A stretch of DNA of 64,000 nucleotides from Kibdelosporangium aridum. Lineage in GTDB: Bacteria > Actinomycetota > Actinomycetes > Mycobacteriales > Pseudonocardiaceae. Shown piece by piece: positions 24,907-33,272 of the stretch. The notes under the pieces are model-generated. The model was not told the origin of the DNA. It made no database searches and saw nothing but the letters and a program-made list of their open reading frames with translations. The position numbers and the translations under genes were made by a program. Position 1 is the first letter of the stretch; each line of letters starts with the position of its first letter. The stretch spans positions 124,001 through 188,000 of the forward strand of contig NZ_FWXV01000001.1 in NCBI RefSeq assembly GCF_900176515.1. The letters run 5' to 3'.

Positions 24907-25788
24907 ATGGATCTTCTGGCACTCCGGTACTTCCAGACGGTCGCGCGGCTTGAGCACGTCGGCAAGGCCGCTGACCAGCTGCGAGTCGCGCAACCGTCAC
25001 TCAGCCGGACCCTGGCCCGGCTGGAGAACGACCTCGGCGCGCCCTTGTTCGACCGACGGGGACGCCGGATCCGGCTCAACAGCTTCGGCGTCGCGTTCCT
25101 CCACCGCGTCGACCGGGCGTTGGCCGAGCTCGACGACGCGAAACAGGAACTCGCTGACGCCGTCGGCCTCGAACGCGGCACCGTCGCTTTGGCCGCAGAG
25201 ACGCTGATACCCCTTGTTGAGCCGCTTCGGTCGTTCCTCGCTGACCATCCCTCGGTGGATGTGCGGTTGCTGCAGTCATCGGCGGCGGCCATGGCGGAGC
25301 AGTTGCGGACCGGCGAGGTCGACCTGTGCGTGGCTTCGCAGCCGCTGAACGGTCCTGGCGTTCAGTGTCGCGTGTTGCTGGATGAACCCGTGCTGGTGTG
25401 TGTTCCGATCGGGCACCGGCTCGCCGACCGCGGGCGCGTCAGCATCCAAGACCTGGCTGGGGAGCCGTTCCTGACCACCCGCCCCGGATACTGGCAGCGG
25501 ATGCTCGCCGAGCGGCTCTTCGCGAAAGCCGGTCTCGACCTGCGCGTCGTCTGCGAGGGCGACGAACCCAGCGTGTTGTTCGACCTCGTCGGGGCAGGCC
25601 TCGGCCTTGGATTCATACCTTCCATCGGGCGCCGCAGCACCGTCCACACGACCGTGGTGTGGCTCGATGTCGACGACCCGGACTGCCGTCGTGTGCTCAG
25701 CTTGGCTTGGCGCGACGACGCCTACCTCTCAGCCGCCGCCCAACGCCTGCGCGACCACACGATCGAGCACTTCCGCAATCTGAGCTAG
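24907..25788 (+). CDS. LysR-family transcriptional regulator
   Basis: This 293-residue LTTR has the N-terminal helix-turn-helix at LRYFQTVARLEHVGKAADQL and VAQPSLSRTLARLENDLGAPLFDRRGR, then a periplasmic-binding-like effector domain. It is divergent from the multicopper oxidase operon and probably controls that operon and itself. Its stop overlaps by four bases the stop of the last gene of the fatty-acyl operon, so it marks the left boundary of the polyketide cluster. Confidence 0.88.
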   Translation: MDLLALRYFQTVARLEHVGKAADQLRVAQPSLSRTLARLENDLGAPLFDRRGRRIRLNSFGVAFLHRVDRALAELDDAKQELADAVGLERGTVALAAETLIPLVEPLRSFLADHPSVDVRLLQSSAAAMAEQLRTGEVDLCVASQPLNGPGVQCRVLLDEPVLVCVPIGHRLADRGRVSIQDLAGEPFLTTRPGYWQRMLAERLFAKAGLDLRVVCEGDEPSVLFDLVGAGLGLGFIPSIGRRSTVHTTVVWLDVDDPDCRRVLSLAWRDDAYLSAAAQRLRDHTIEHFRNLS

Positions 25789-26612
25789 ACCTGGCGGATC
25801 TTGTCCACGAAGGTGGCCAGATCGGTGGTCGATGCCGCACCGCTGCTCGTGGTGAACCCCTTGACCAGTCGCACCAACGACTCGTAAGCCTCCGTGTGGT
25901 CATAGCCTGCGGTGTCAGCGACTTGGAGCGACCAACGCCAATAACCCTTGAGAGTGTCCGCGAGTGGCATCCGGAAAGTCCCGAGCACGTCCTTGAGATC
26001 GGGAACGGTCGCGGCGAGCCCGTGCCGCTCGATGTACTGCCCGACAAGGTTCGAGTAGAAGGCGAAATGCCGGGCCTCGTCCCGTGCCAACCTGTTCAGC
26101 AGATCCCGAAGCACCGGCTCGGTCACCACAGTCCGGAACTGCTGATAGAACAGTTGCGTCGCCTTCTCCTGGACAAGCGTGTACGTGAACGCCTGCACGG
26201 GATGCTCATACGGCAGCGAGAACTGCTTCCGGCCTTCCTCGGCCAGCTCACGCATCAGCGCGTCCGGGGTGTTGATCCCGGCTTCGACCTGGTACTTGGT
26301 CAGTACGGACGCGTGCCGTTCCTCGTCGTACGCCCACGCGATCAGGAACCGGAAGTACTCCCGGTTGAAGCAGAAGTCCTCGATGTCCAGCTCCTGGCCA
26401 CGGACCGGGAACTGGTCGAGGAAGTACGTCAGATACCCGGGGATGTGGTCCTCGATGAACGTGATGAACCGGACCACCGACGTGTCCGTCTGGGTCAGGT
26501 TCTCCGGGCGCAGCGCCGCCCAGTCCACGTCCTCGATCGTCCACTGTCGTCGCGCCCCACGGTTCACCGCCGTCGCTGTGAGGTCCCGCATCACTGCGGG
26601 GTCCAGCTTCAC
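25785..26612 (-). CDS. Soluble acyl-ACP desaturase-like diiron protein (B)
   Basis: This 275-residue four-helix diiron protein belongs to the acyl-ACP desaturase family (as in mycobacterial DesA). Candidate ligands are the Glu in FIEDHIPGYL, AYDEERHASVL, the Glu in VQEKATQLFYQQF and RDEARHFAFY, matching the E/ExxH/E/ExxH pattern. It should introduce a double bond, or another oxidation, into an ACP-bound chain using oxygen. It ends the ten-gene minus-strand operon and overlaps the methyltransferase gene by ATGA. A paralogue lies three genes upstream at 28246. Confidence 0.82.
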   Translation of the reverse strand: MKLDPAVMRDLTATAVNRGARRQWTIEDVDWAALRPENLTQTDTSVVRFITFIEDHIPGYLTYFLDQFPVRGQELDIEDFCFNREYFRFLIAWAYDEERHASVLTKYQVEAGINTPDALMRELAEEGRKQFSLPYEHPVQAFTYTLVQEKATQLFYQQFRTVVTEPVLRDLLNRLARDEARHFAFYSNLVGQYIERHGLAATVPDLKDVLGTFRMPLADTLKGYWRWSLQVADTAGYDHTEAYESLVRLVKGFTTSSGAASTTDLATFVDKIRQV

Positions 26613-27469
26613 GGCATCCCCTTCGGGCCGAGCCGGGTCTTCTGCGCGGTCAGGCCGTAGTGCTTGCTGGTGTAGCCCCAGCCCGCGTTGGCCGTCCGCA
26701 GGTAGCGCACCAGGGGTTCGAGGTAACCTGGCATGACCCGTTCGATTTCATCCTTATTGGACAGCGCGTTCTGTTCCCAGCGGGCGATGGTCTCGTGGTA
26801 GTGCGCCGTCAGGTCGGTCAGGCCGGTCAGGCTGAAGCCCGCCGACTCGATGCTTTCCACCAAGCAGGACACCGGGACCATGTCGGCGAAGCCGAAGATC
26901 CCTTCGGTCACGTGCATTGTTCCGGGCCGATCGGCGAACTCGTCGTAGGTCGCCTTGTTGCGGAAGCAGCTTTCGGACAGGTAAAGGCTGCCGCCGCGGT
27001 GCAGCAGCCCGTACGCCTTGGTCAGCACTTCGGTCTGGTTCGGCATGTGGATGATGGAGCCGAGCATGGTCACCGCGTCGAACCGTTCGCTGACATCGAT
27101 GTCGGAGAACGAACCGTGCCGCAGGTGGATGCGGTCGGCGACGCCGAGACGTTCGGCTTGCGCGGTGATGTGCTCGACCTGGGTCGCGGACGGGGTCACA
27201 CCTGTTGCGGTACACTCGAATTCGACGGCCATGAACAGGATCAGGCTGCCCCATCCGCAGCCGACGTCCAGCACGCGCTCGCCGCCGGAGATGCCCAGTT
27301 GCCGTGCCACGAAATGCAGTTTGGCCGTCTGGGCGTCGTCCAGTGTCGTTTCCGGACTCTCGAACAGGCCGGAGCTGTACTTCAGCCTGCGGTCGAGATA
27401 GGCGGTGAAGAGTTCGGCGGGTAGCTCGTAGTGCTGGTTGGTCGCACGTGTGGTGTCCGAGAGCGTCAC
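26609..27469 (-). CDS. Mycolic-acid cyclopropane synthase-like methyltransferase
   Basis: This 286-residue SAM enzyme starts from GTG. NQHYELPAELFTAYLD, LDVGCGWGSL (motif I, about residue 68) and TGVTPSATQ place it in the CFA/mycolic methyltransferase family. Its length matches CmaA/PcaA (about 287) rather than full-size CFA synthases. Known relatives use an olefin in an acyl chain to make cyclopropanes or methyl branches. Two desaturases and an ACP are encoded in the same operon, so cyclopropanation or methylation of a desaturated acyl-ACP is the natural inference. The bicarbonate-site residues were not checked in detail. Confidence 0.82.
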   Translation of the reverse strand: MTLSDTTRATNQHYELPAELFTAYLDRRLKYSSGLFESPETTLDDAQTAKLHFVARQLGISGGERVLDVGCGWGSLILFMAVEFECTATGVTPSATQVEHITAQAERLGVADRIHLRHGSFSDIDVSERFDAVTMLGSIIHMPNQTEVLTKAYGLLHRGGSLYLSESCFRNKATYDEFADRPGTMHVTEGIFGFADMVPVSCLVESIESAGFSLTGLTDLTAHYHETIARWEQNALSNKDEIERVMPGYLEPLVRYLRTANAGWGYTSKHYGLTAQKTRLGPKGMP

Positions 27470-27470
27470 G

Positions 27471-27731
27471 TCAGACCCCGGCGGCCACGTACCCGTGCAG
27501 CAAGGTGACCAGGTCGTCGAGGGTGGTCGAGGAGAAGATGTCCTCGTCGTCGAACTCGGTCTCGCAGTGCCGCTCGAGTTTGGACACGATGCGCAGCAGC
27601 CGGACCGAGTCGGCGCCCGGCAGCTCCTTCAGTACGGTGTCGTCCTTGAGCTGGGCTTCGTCGATGTTCAGCTCGCCCGCGACGAAACCACGGACGATCT
27701 CGGCGACCTGGTCGCGGCTGGAGATGGTCAT
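27471..27731 (-). CDS. Stand-alone acyl carrier protein (ACP-A)
   Basis: The 86-residue ACP has its phosphopantetheine attachment Ser in PGADSVRLLRIV; the usual DSL is DSV. The C-terminus is acidic (EFDDEDIF). It overlaps the thioesterase gene (ATGA) and precedes the methyltransferase by one base. It is a likely acceptor for the FAAL and the carrier on which desaturation and methylation occur. Confidence 0.88.
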   Translation of the reverse strand: MTISSRDQVAEIVRGFVAGELNIDEAQLKDDTVLKELPGADSVRLLRIVSKLERHCETEFDDEDIFSSTTLDDLVTLLHGYVAAGV

Positions 27732-28249
27732 GACTGTCCAATCTGGTGGTCGAAGTAGTGCTTGATCTGCTCGAACTCGTCGTCACCGATGCCCATCAGC
27801 TCGCGTGCCTGCTCCGAACGGATCGGTTGGTACACCGCGGAAGCCATCATGTGCACCTCCCCGTCCGGGCCGGTGACGTCGGCCTCGGCCCGGATCTTCC
27901 CGTTGCCGGTGCTTGTGACGCGGGCTGTGGTCACGTACTCCGTGCCTGTCCGCAACGGCAGCAACATGGTGGTACGCAACGTGATCGAGAACGCGAGCAG
28001 GCCGTGCTCGATTGCGATCATGTCGCCCATCACCTCATCGACGAGGACGTTCACGATCCCGCCGTGCACGATGCCCGGATAGGACGCGTACTCGGCGGAA
28101 AACGTTGTGCGCGCGGCGACTTCACCGGACTCGGTGCGGTGGAACTTCAGCGCGAGGCCGATCGGGTTGACCGGGGAGCACCCGAAACACCGGAACCGCG
28201 GGAAGTCCAGCCACGGCAGCTCGATGGGTTCGCCTGCGACGGCGGTCAT
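27728..28249 (-). CDS. Hotdog-fold (PaaI-like) thioesterase
   Basis: This 173-residue 4HBT-type protein has CFGCSPVNPIGLAL at the N-terminus, the CxxC...NPxGL block common in this branch. GIVHGGIVNVLVDEVMG carries the HGG turn and the catalytic Asp/Glu. It probably hydrolyses acyl thioesters, releasing or proof-reading the operon's acyl-ACP. The ATG at 28249 overlaps the stop of the upstream desaturase. A much longer frame upstream is a shadow of that desaturase. Confidence 0.85.
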   Translation of the reverse strand: MTAVAGEPIELPWLDFPRFRCFGCSPVNPIGLALKFHRTESGEVAARTTFSAEYASYPGIVHGGIVNVLVDEVMGDMIAIEHGLLAFSITLRTTMLLPLRTGTEYVTTARVTSTGNGKIRAEADVTGPDGEVHMMASAVYQPIRSEQARELMGIGDDEFEQIKHYFDHQIGQS

Positions 28250-29133
28250 GACGCGTCGGCGAGTTCGCTGATCGCCCTGCGCACGTGGCTCATCTTGCTC
28301 AGCTGGTGCCCGGTGACGTCGGTGAAGTACGTGAACAGCTGCTCGCAGCAGCGTTCCCACTCCTTGCCGCCCTCGTCGACCTCGGCGAAGAAACGGAACA
28401 CCTCGTCGATCGTCTCGTGGCCTTCCAGCTCCTTCAGATGGCCCTTGAACCGGCTCACCGGATGGCGATACATCTCGCGCGTCGTTCCCATGTACAGATA
28501 AAGCGTCTCCAGCACCGACTGGGTCTCCTCGGGGTGCGAGGCGAGCCTGCGCTTGGTGTAGTACGCGAACTCCCTGGCGTGCCGGGCTTCGTCGCCGCTG
28601 GCGCGGCGCATGATCGCGGCGATCACCGGCTCCTCGACGGCCCGGCTGACGCACTTGTACATGTGGTTGGTCAGCACCTCGCAGATGATGTTGGTGGCGA
28701 GGCTGGCGGCTTTGGTCACGCCCGGCGGGTACGGCTCGCGCATCACCGCGATCTTGTTGAACGACACTGCGTGCCCCGCCATCTGCAGCCACGTCTGGAA
28801 CACCAGGTGGTGCTGGATCTCCTGGTAGCCCCAGATGCACGCGAACTGCGAGAAGTCGTAGTCGTCGCGGAACTCCTCCAGCAGGCCGTGGGTGGCGGCC
28901 ACCGAGTTCGACTCGCCCATGATCGCGCCCTTGGCGAAGACGATGTACTCCGGCTTGACCTTGTCCGGCCGGAAGTCCTCCCACGGGATCTGGGACATCT
29001 CCCAGGTCTGCCGCTGGTAGGTGGTGAAGACAGCGGCGCTGTGCATCTCGCTGTCCTCGATGGGCGGTACCCGGCGGGTCGTCTCAGCGTCGACGCCCGG
29101 CTCGGCGAGCGGGTCTTGGTCGATCATTGTCAT
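28246..29133 (-). CDS. Soluble acyl-ACP desaturase-like diiron protein (A)
   Basis: The 295-residue ferritin-like desaturase has candidate iron ligands in IMGESNSVA, WGYQEIQHHLVF, NIICEVLTNHMYK and RASGDEARHAREFAYY. It is only distantly similar to the paralogue at 25785, so the two probably act at different positions or in sequence. The ATG at 29133 follows GAAAGGA and overlaps the FAAL stop; an in-frame start further upstream would lie inside the FAAL gene. In its context it should act on the acyl chain loaded by that FAAL. Confidence 0.8.
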   Translation of the reverse strand: MTMIDQDPLAEPGVDAETTRRVPPIEDSEMHSAAVFTTYQRQTWEMSQIPWEDFRPDKVKPEYIVFAKGAIMGESNSVAATHGLLEEFRDDYDFSQFACIWGYQEIQHHLVFQTWLQMAGHAVSFNKIAVMREPYPPGVTKAASLATNIICEVLTNHMYKCVSRAVEEPVIAAIMRRASGDEARHAREFAYYTKRRLASHPEETQSVLETLYLYMGTTREMYRHPVSRFKGHLKELEGHETIDEVFRFFAEVDEGGKEWERCCEQLFTYFTDVTGHQLSKMSHVRRAISELADAS

Positions 29134-30791
29134 CTGCCGTGGTCCTTTCGGCTGCCTGTGGAGGTTCGACGTCCTGCCAGTGTTCGTTGCCATTTCCCGC
29201 TGGTGGTCCTGGTCAGCCAGCGTGGCTTCACCACGTGCACGTCGACTTCGGACAGGCTCAGCTCCGCCGCGATCCGCCTGGTGACTTCGGCGCGGACCTC
29301 GTCAGGTGAGCCGGACCCGCCGACTTCGACGATCACGCCGACCCGTTCGGCGCCGGACTCGTCGGTGTCCGAGAACGCCACGCATCGTCTCTTGTAGACA
29401 CCGGGGACGGCGCTGGCGACCGCTTCGACGTCGTCGGGGAAGAAGTTCTGGCCGCGGACGATCACCATCTCCTTGATCCGCCCGCCGATGTACAGCTCAC
29501 CCGCCAACTCGAAGCCCAGGTCACCGGTCCGCAGCCACTCGCCGTCGAAACTTCGCGCGGTGGCCTCGGGCGCCCGGTAGTAGCCGGTGGTCACCGGCTC
29601 GCCGGTGATCTGTACTTCGCCGAGCATGCCCGGGGGAAGGATTTCGCCGTCCTTGCCGGCAATCCGGACTCCGATGCCGTGCACCGGGCGGCCGACCGAC
29701 ACGGCGGCCCGTGCGTCCGGGTGATCCTCGGTCACGGTCCGGGCCACGCTGCTGGAAGCGAGTTCCTGCCGGTCGATGGTGATGATCTTCGCGGGGTCGC
29801 CGGGCGTGGGATAGCTGATCGACAGCGTCGCCTCGGCCATCCCGTACACCGGGTACATCACGGACTCACGCACACCGCAGGCAGCGAACGTATCGGTGAA
29901 CCGTCGCACGGTCGCGGCGCTGACCGGTTCGGCACCGTTGAAGGCAAGCCGCCACGAGGAAAGGTCCAGCGTAGCGAGAAACTCGGGGGTGACCGCGTCG
30001 AGCATGTAGTCGTACGAGAAGTTCGGTCCAGTGAGGACAGTGCCTCGATGCTCGGCGAAGTGCCGTAACAGCCGCTCCGGGCGGCGCAGGAACTCCGCCG
30101 GGCTGAACACGTGCACGTCGGCGCCATTGAGCCAGTGCGACATCAGGCCGATCAGGCCCATGTCGTGGTACATCGGTACCCATTGGACGAACACGTCGTC
30201 GGGGCTGAAGTGCCCGGACACCACGCAAGCCCGCAGCCCTGCCATGGCGGTCCGGTGGGGCAGCATGACGCCCTTGGGGGCACTGGTGCTTCCGGATGTG
30301 AACTGGACGATCGCCAGCGAGTCTTCGTCGACCGCCGGCAGTGCTCGAGCAGAACCGGTGACTTCCGGATCGACGATCGTCAGCGTGGGAACGAGCTCAC
30401 GCAACGCGTGGCCGACCTTGTCGTAGGACTTGTCGAGTACCAGGTGACGCATGCCCGCGGTGGCGATGATCGAGGCCAGCCGTTGTGCGACCGCTCTCAC
30501 GTCGCCGAAGCCGACCTGGACGGGAAGAACACTGACCGCGGCCCCAGCGCGCCACAAGCCGAACAACGCGTTGAAGATGGTCGGTGTCGTCTGCATGAGC
30601 ACGCCGACTACGTCTCCAGGCTCGACTCCGGCGTCGAGAAACGCGTTCGCGGACCGGATCGAGGACTCGTGCAGCTCCACCGCGGTGATCCGGCCATGGG
30701 AAGGGAACAACGCGACCGCGTCCGGTGCCGATCGGCTCAAGGCCGTCAGGCTGCCGGTCATCGTGGTGCCATCCAGCAACGTTTCCCCCAT
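29130..30791 (-). CDS. Fatty acyl-AMP ligase FAAL-1
   Basis: This 553-residue adenylate-forming enzyme has QFTSGSTSAPKGVMLPH as its P-loop near residue 170 and the FAAL-typical VPMYHDMGLIG. GMAEATLS, then LRTGDLGF, and a C-terminal TTSGKWQR follow. FAALs activate fatty acids as acyl-AMP and pass them to an ACP rather than to CoA. It is followed by a desaturase (ATGA overlap) and preceded by KAS II. The start at 30791 (MGETLLDG) is chosen because it lies just after the KAS II stop. A close paralogue is encoded at 59183. Confidence 0.88.
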   Translation of the reverse strand: MGETLLDGTTMTGSLTALSRSAPDAVALFPSHGRITAVELHESSIRSANAFLDAGVEPGDVVGVLMQTTPTIFNALFGLWRAGAAVSVLPVQVGFGDVRAVAQRLASIIATAGMRHLVLDKSYDKVGHALRELVPTLTIVDPEVTGSARALPAVDEDSLAIVQFTSGSTSAPKGVMLPHRTAMAGLRACVVSGHFSPDDVFVQWVPMYHDMGLIGLMSHWLNGADVHVFSPAEFLRRPERLLRHFAEHRGTVLTGPNFSYDYMLDAVTPEFLATLDLSSWRLAFNGAEPVSAATVRRFTDTFAACGVRESVMYPVYGMAEATLSISYPTPGDPAKIITIDRQELASSSVARTVTEDHPDARAAVSVGRPVHGIGVRIAGKDGEILPPGMLGEVQITGEPVTTGYYRAPEATARSFDGEWLRTGDLGFELAGELYIGGRIKEMVIVRGQNFFPDDVEAVASAVPGVYKRRCVAFSDTDESGAERVGVIVEVGGSGSPDEVRAEVTRRIAAELSLSEVDVHVVKPRWLTRTTSGKWQRTLAGRRTSTGSRKDHGR

Positions 30792-30804
30792 GTGCTTGCT
30801 CGAA

Positions 30805-32028
30805 TCACGCTTTGCCGAGAACCAGCACGGCGTTCTGACCGCCGAAGCCAAAGGAATTGCTGACCGCCACGTCGATCGGCGTGGACCGGGCTGCCCCGGC
30901 GACGATGTCGACGCCGATCTCCGGGTCCTGTTTGGTCAGGTTGGCTGTCGGCGGGATCACCGAGTGGTGCAGCGACAACGCCGTCGCTACCGCTTCGATG
31001 GCGCCAGCGGCACCGAGGGCGTGGCCGACAACGCCTTTGATTGACGTCACCGCGGGCCGATCGCCGAGCACCCGCTGGATCATCCGGCTCTCCACCATGT
31101 CGTTCAGCGGAGTCGACGTGCCGTGCGCGTTGACGTGCTGGACATCAGCAGGGCCGATTTCCGCGGCACGCAACGCCGAGCGTAGCGCGAGTTCCGCACC
31201 TGCGCCTTCAGGATCGGGCGCGGTGGCGTGATGTGCGTCCGCTGAAGCGCCGTACCCGGTGACGCGGGCGTAGATCCTGGCGTTGCGGGCGACCGCGTCT
31301 TCAACCCGTTCCAGCACAAGGACAGCAGCACCTTCCGCGGCGACGAACCCGTCCCGTTCGGCGTCGAAGGGACGAGACGCCCGTTCGACGTCCGCGTTCT
31401 TGGACAACGCGCCCATCTGGCTGAACCCCGCCACAATCGACGGGACCAAGCAGGCTTCCGTCCCGCCCGCGATCACGACATCGCATGCATTGCTGCGCAA
31501 CAGTTCCCGCGCCATGCCGATCGCGGTGGTGCCGGAGGCGCACGCGGTCGCGGTGACGAAGTTCGGTCCGGTGACGCCGAGGTGCATCGCCACGTACCCG
31601 GCCGACATGTTGATCGACAGCATCGGGATCAACATCCCCGACACCTGCTTGGGGCCTTCTTCCAACAGGGTCCGGTGCTGCTTCTCCCACGTCGCCGCGC
31701 CACCGATGCCGTTGCCCAGCACCACGCCGACCCGCGGTGCGGACCAGTCCGACGAGGTCAGCCCCGCGTCACCGACCGCTTCGACCGCTGCGGCGACCGC
31801 GAACTGGCTGCTGCGGTCCAGCCGCCACGCCTTGCGTTTGCCCAGCGTTGGAATGGGATCGAAATCCGCGACCTGACACCCGAAATCGGCCGGTGTGCCG
31901 GCCAATGCGGGCACCGCTGACGCCGCCGTCCCCGCGCCTTCGCAGATGCGTTGCCATGCCTGGGGTACACCGATCCCGGCGGACGTCACCAAGCCGGCTC
32001 CGGTGATCGCGGCGTCGAACGTGCTCAT
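30805..32028 (-). CDS. 3-oxoacyl-ACP synthase II (FabF-like)
   Basis: The 407-residue KAS II is complete: catalytic Cys in TACASGTT, His in VNAHGTSTPLND and His in VGHALGAAG. The C-terminal SNSFGFGGQN is typical. It elongates acyl-ACP with malonyl-ACP. The start overlaps the preceding ACP stop (ATGA), so ACP-B is its likely partner. No ketoreductase, dehydratase or enoyl reductase lies in the operon, so these would have to come from primary fatty acid synthesis. Confidence 0.9.
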   Translation of the reverse strand: MSTFDAAITGAGLVTSAGIGVPQAWQRICEGAGTAASAVPALAGTPADFGCQVADFDPIPTLGKRKAWRLDRSSQFAVAAAVEAVGDAGLTSSDWSAPRVGVVLGNGIGGAATWEKQHRTLLEEGPKQVSGMLIPMLSINMSAGYVAMHLGVTGPNFVTATACASGTTAIGMARELLRSNACDVVIAGGTEACLVPSIVAGFSQMGALSKNADVERASRPFDAERDGFVAAEGAAVLVLERVEDAVARNARIYARVTGYGASADAHHATAPDPEGAGAELALRSALRAAEIGPADVQHVNAHGTSTPLNDMVESRMIQRVLGDRPAVTSIKGVVGHALGAAGAIEAVATALSLHHSVIPPTANLTKQDPEIGVDIVAGAARSTPIDVAVSNSFGFGGQNAVLVLGKA

Positions 32029-32270
32029 CGGGTCGGTACGGCCTTCGCTTCAAGGAACTGCGCGGTCTGTTCGATCGTCATCTCCGGGGTGAGGTCGTCC
32101 TCGCCGATCTCGACGCCGAACTCCTTCTGGGCGGCGAGCACCAGTTCGACCATGGCCAGCGAGTCGACGTCCAGCTCGCTGAACGTGCTCGACGGCCGGA
32201 CCTCGTCGTCCTCGAGGCCCATCACGTCGACCAGCAGTGTGACGAGGCGGTCGTAGGTGGCGTCGGCCAT
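32025..32270 (-). CDS. Stand-alone acyl carrier protein (ACP-B)
   Basis: This 81-residue FAS-like ACP has the attachment Ser in DVDSLAMVELVLAAQ. AAGGAG at the right distance fixes the ATG at 32270. It lies between KAS III and KAS II and is a better match to fatty acid synthase ACPs than ACP-A. It is probably the carrier used during chain building. Confidence 0.9.
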   Translation of the reverse strand: MADATYDRLVTLLVDVMGLEDDEVRPSSTFSELDVDSLAMVELVLAAQKEFGVEIGEDDLTPEMTIEQTAQFLEAKAVPTR

Positions 32271-32281
32271 GGTTTTCTCCT

Positions 32282-33271
32282 TCATGTCAACGAAAGCTCC
32301 GGCCAGCGAACAGCACAGGCGCCCCAGGTGAGACCACCGCCGAAACTCGCCAGCAGGACACGTGTGCCCGCGGTGAGTCGTCGAGTGGTGACGGCGTCGG
32401 CCAGCGCGAGCGGCAGTGACGCGGCGGCTGTGTTGCCGACCCGGTCGAGGTGGATCGCGCACTGTTCGCGCGGCAAGCCGAGCTGGTCGGCGACAGCGTG
32501 CACGATGCGCACGTTCGCTTGGTGGGCGACCAGCAGATCGGGAAGACCACCCGGCCATTCCGTTCGCCGCAGCACCGTCTGCGCGGACTGCGTCATGCGT
32601 ACGACCGCGTGCCGGAAGACTTCCTTGCCCCGCATCCGGAAATACGGGTCGCCGCCGTCATGGAACGGTTCACGCGAACCGCCTGCCGCGATGGCGATCA
32701 GGTTGTTGTTGTCGCCGTCGCTGCCGAGATCGATGGGCCCGATCGCCCCTGGTTCGTCAGGGTCGCCCGCGCGAAGCACGACCGCGCCCGCGCCGTCACC
32801 GAAGATCACCCTGGTGGACCGGTCGGCGGGGTCCAGGATTCTGGAGTACGTATCCGCGCCGATGAGCAGCACACTGCTCGTGTCCCCGGCGGCGATCATG
32901 CCTGCCCCGACCATCAGCCCGTACAGGAAACCACTGCACACCGCGTTGACGTCGAACGCGGCGACAGTGCCGAGTCCCAACCGCGCGCTGACAGTCGGCG
33001 CCGTGGCGGGGCAGGGGTGATCCGGCGTGGTCGTCGCGAGCACCACAGCGTCGACATTGGACATACCGGCCGACTTGAGCGCGCGTTCACCAGCCTGCAC
33101 CGCGAGGTCCGAAGTGGCCATTCCGGCGTCGGCGATGTGCCTGGTGCGCACGCCGGTCCGAGAGGTGATCCACTCGTCCGAGGTGTCCAGTGTGTCGGCG
33201 AGTTCGGAGTTCGGCACGATCCTCGGCGGCAGCCATGCACCGAGCCCGCAGAGCACTGCGGCCTTGGTCAC
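32282..33271 (-). CDS. 3-oxoacyl-ACP synthase III (FabH-like)
   Basis: The 329-residue KAS III has an intact triad: Cys in NAVCSGFLYG, His in VAHQANVRI and Asn in GNTAAASLP. It condenses an acyl-CoA primer with malonyl-ACP. The GTG at 33271 follows the P450 stop by one base. It is the priming enzyme of the dedicated acyl chain and contrasts with the triad-less homologue at 15553. Confidence 0.9.
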   Translation of the reverse strand: MTKAAVLCGLGAWLPPRIVPNSELADTLDTSDEWITSRTGVRTRHIADAGMATSDLAVQAGERALKSAGMSNVDAVVLATTTPDHPCPATAPTVSARLGLGTVAAFDVNAVCSGFLYGLMVGAGMIAAGDTSSVLLIGADTYSRILDPADRSTRVIFGDGAGAVVLRAGDPDEPGAIGPIDLGSDGDNNNLIAIAAGGSREPFHDGGDPYFRMRGKEVFRHAVVRMTQSAQTVLRRTEWPGGLPDLLVAHQANVRIVHAVADQLGLPREQCAIHLDRVGNTAAASLPLALADAVTTRRLTAGTRVLLASFGGGLTWGACAVRWPELSLT

Positions 33272-33272
33272 G

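Noticed and set aside
27728..28984. A 418-codon frame that would fuse an unknown N-terminus to the hotdog thioesterase
   Set aside because: The extra part is an out-of-frame shadow of the upstream desaturase; the real start at 28249 overlaps that gene's stop.
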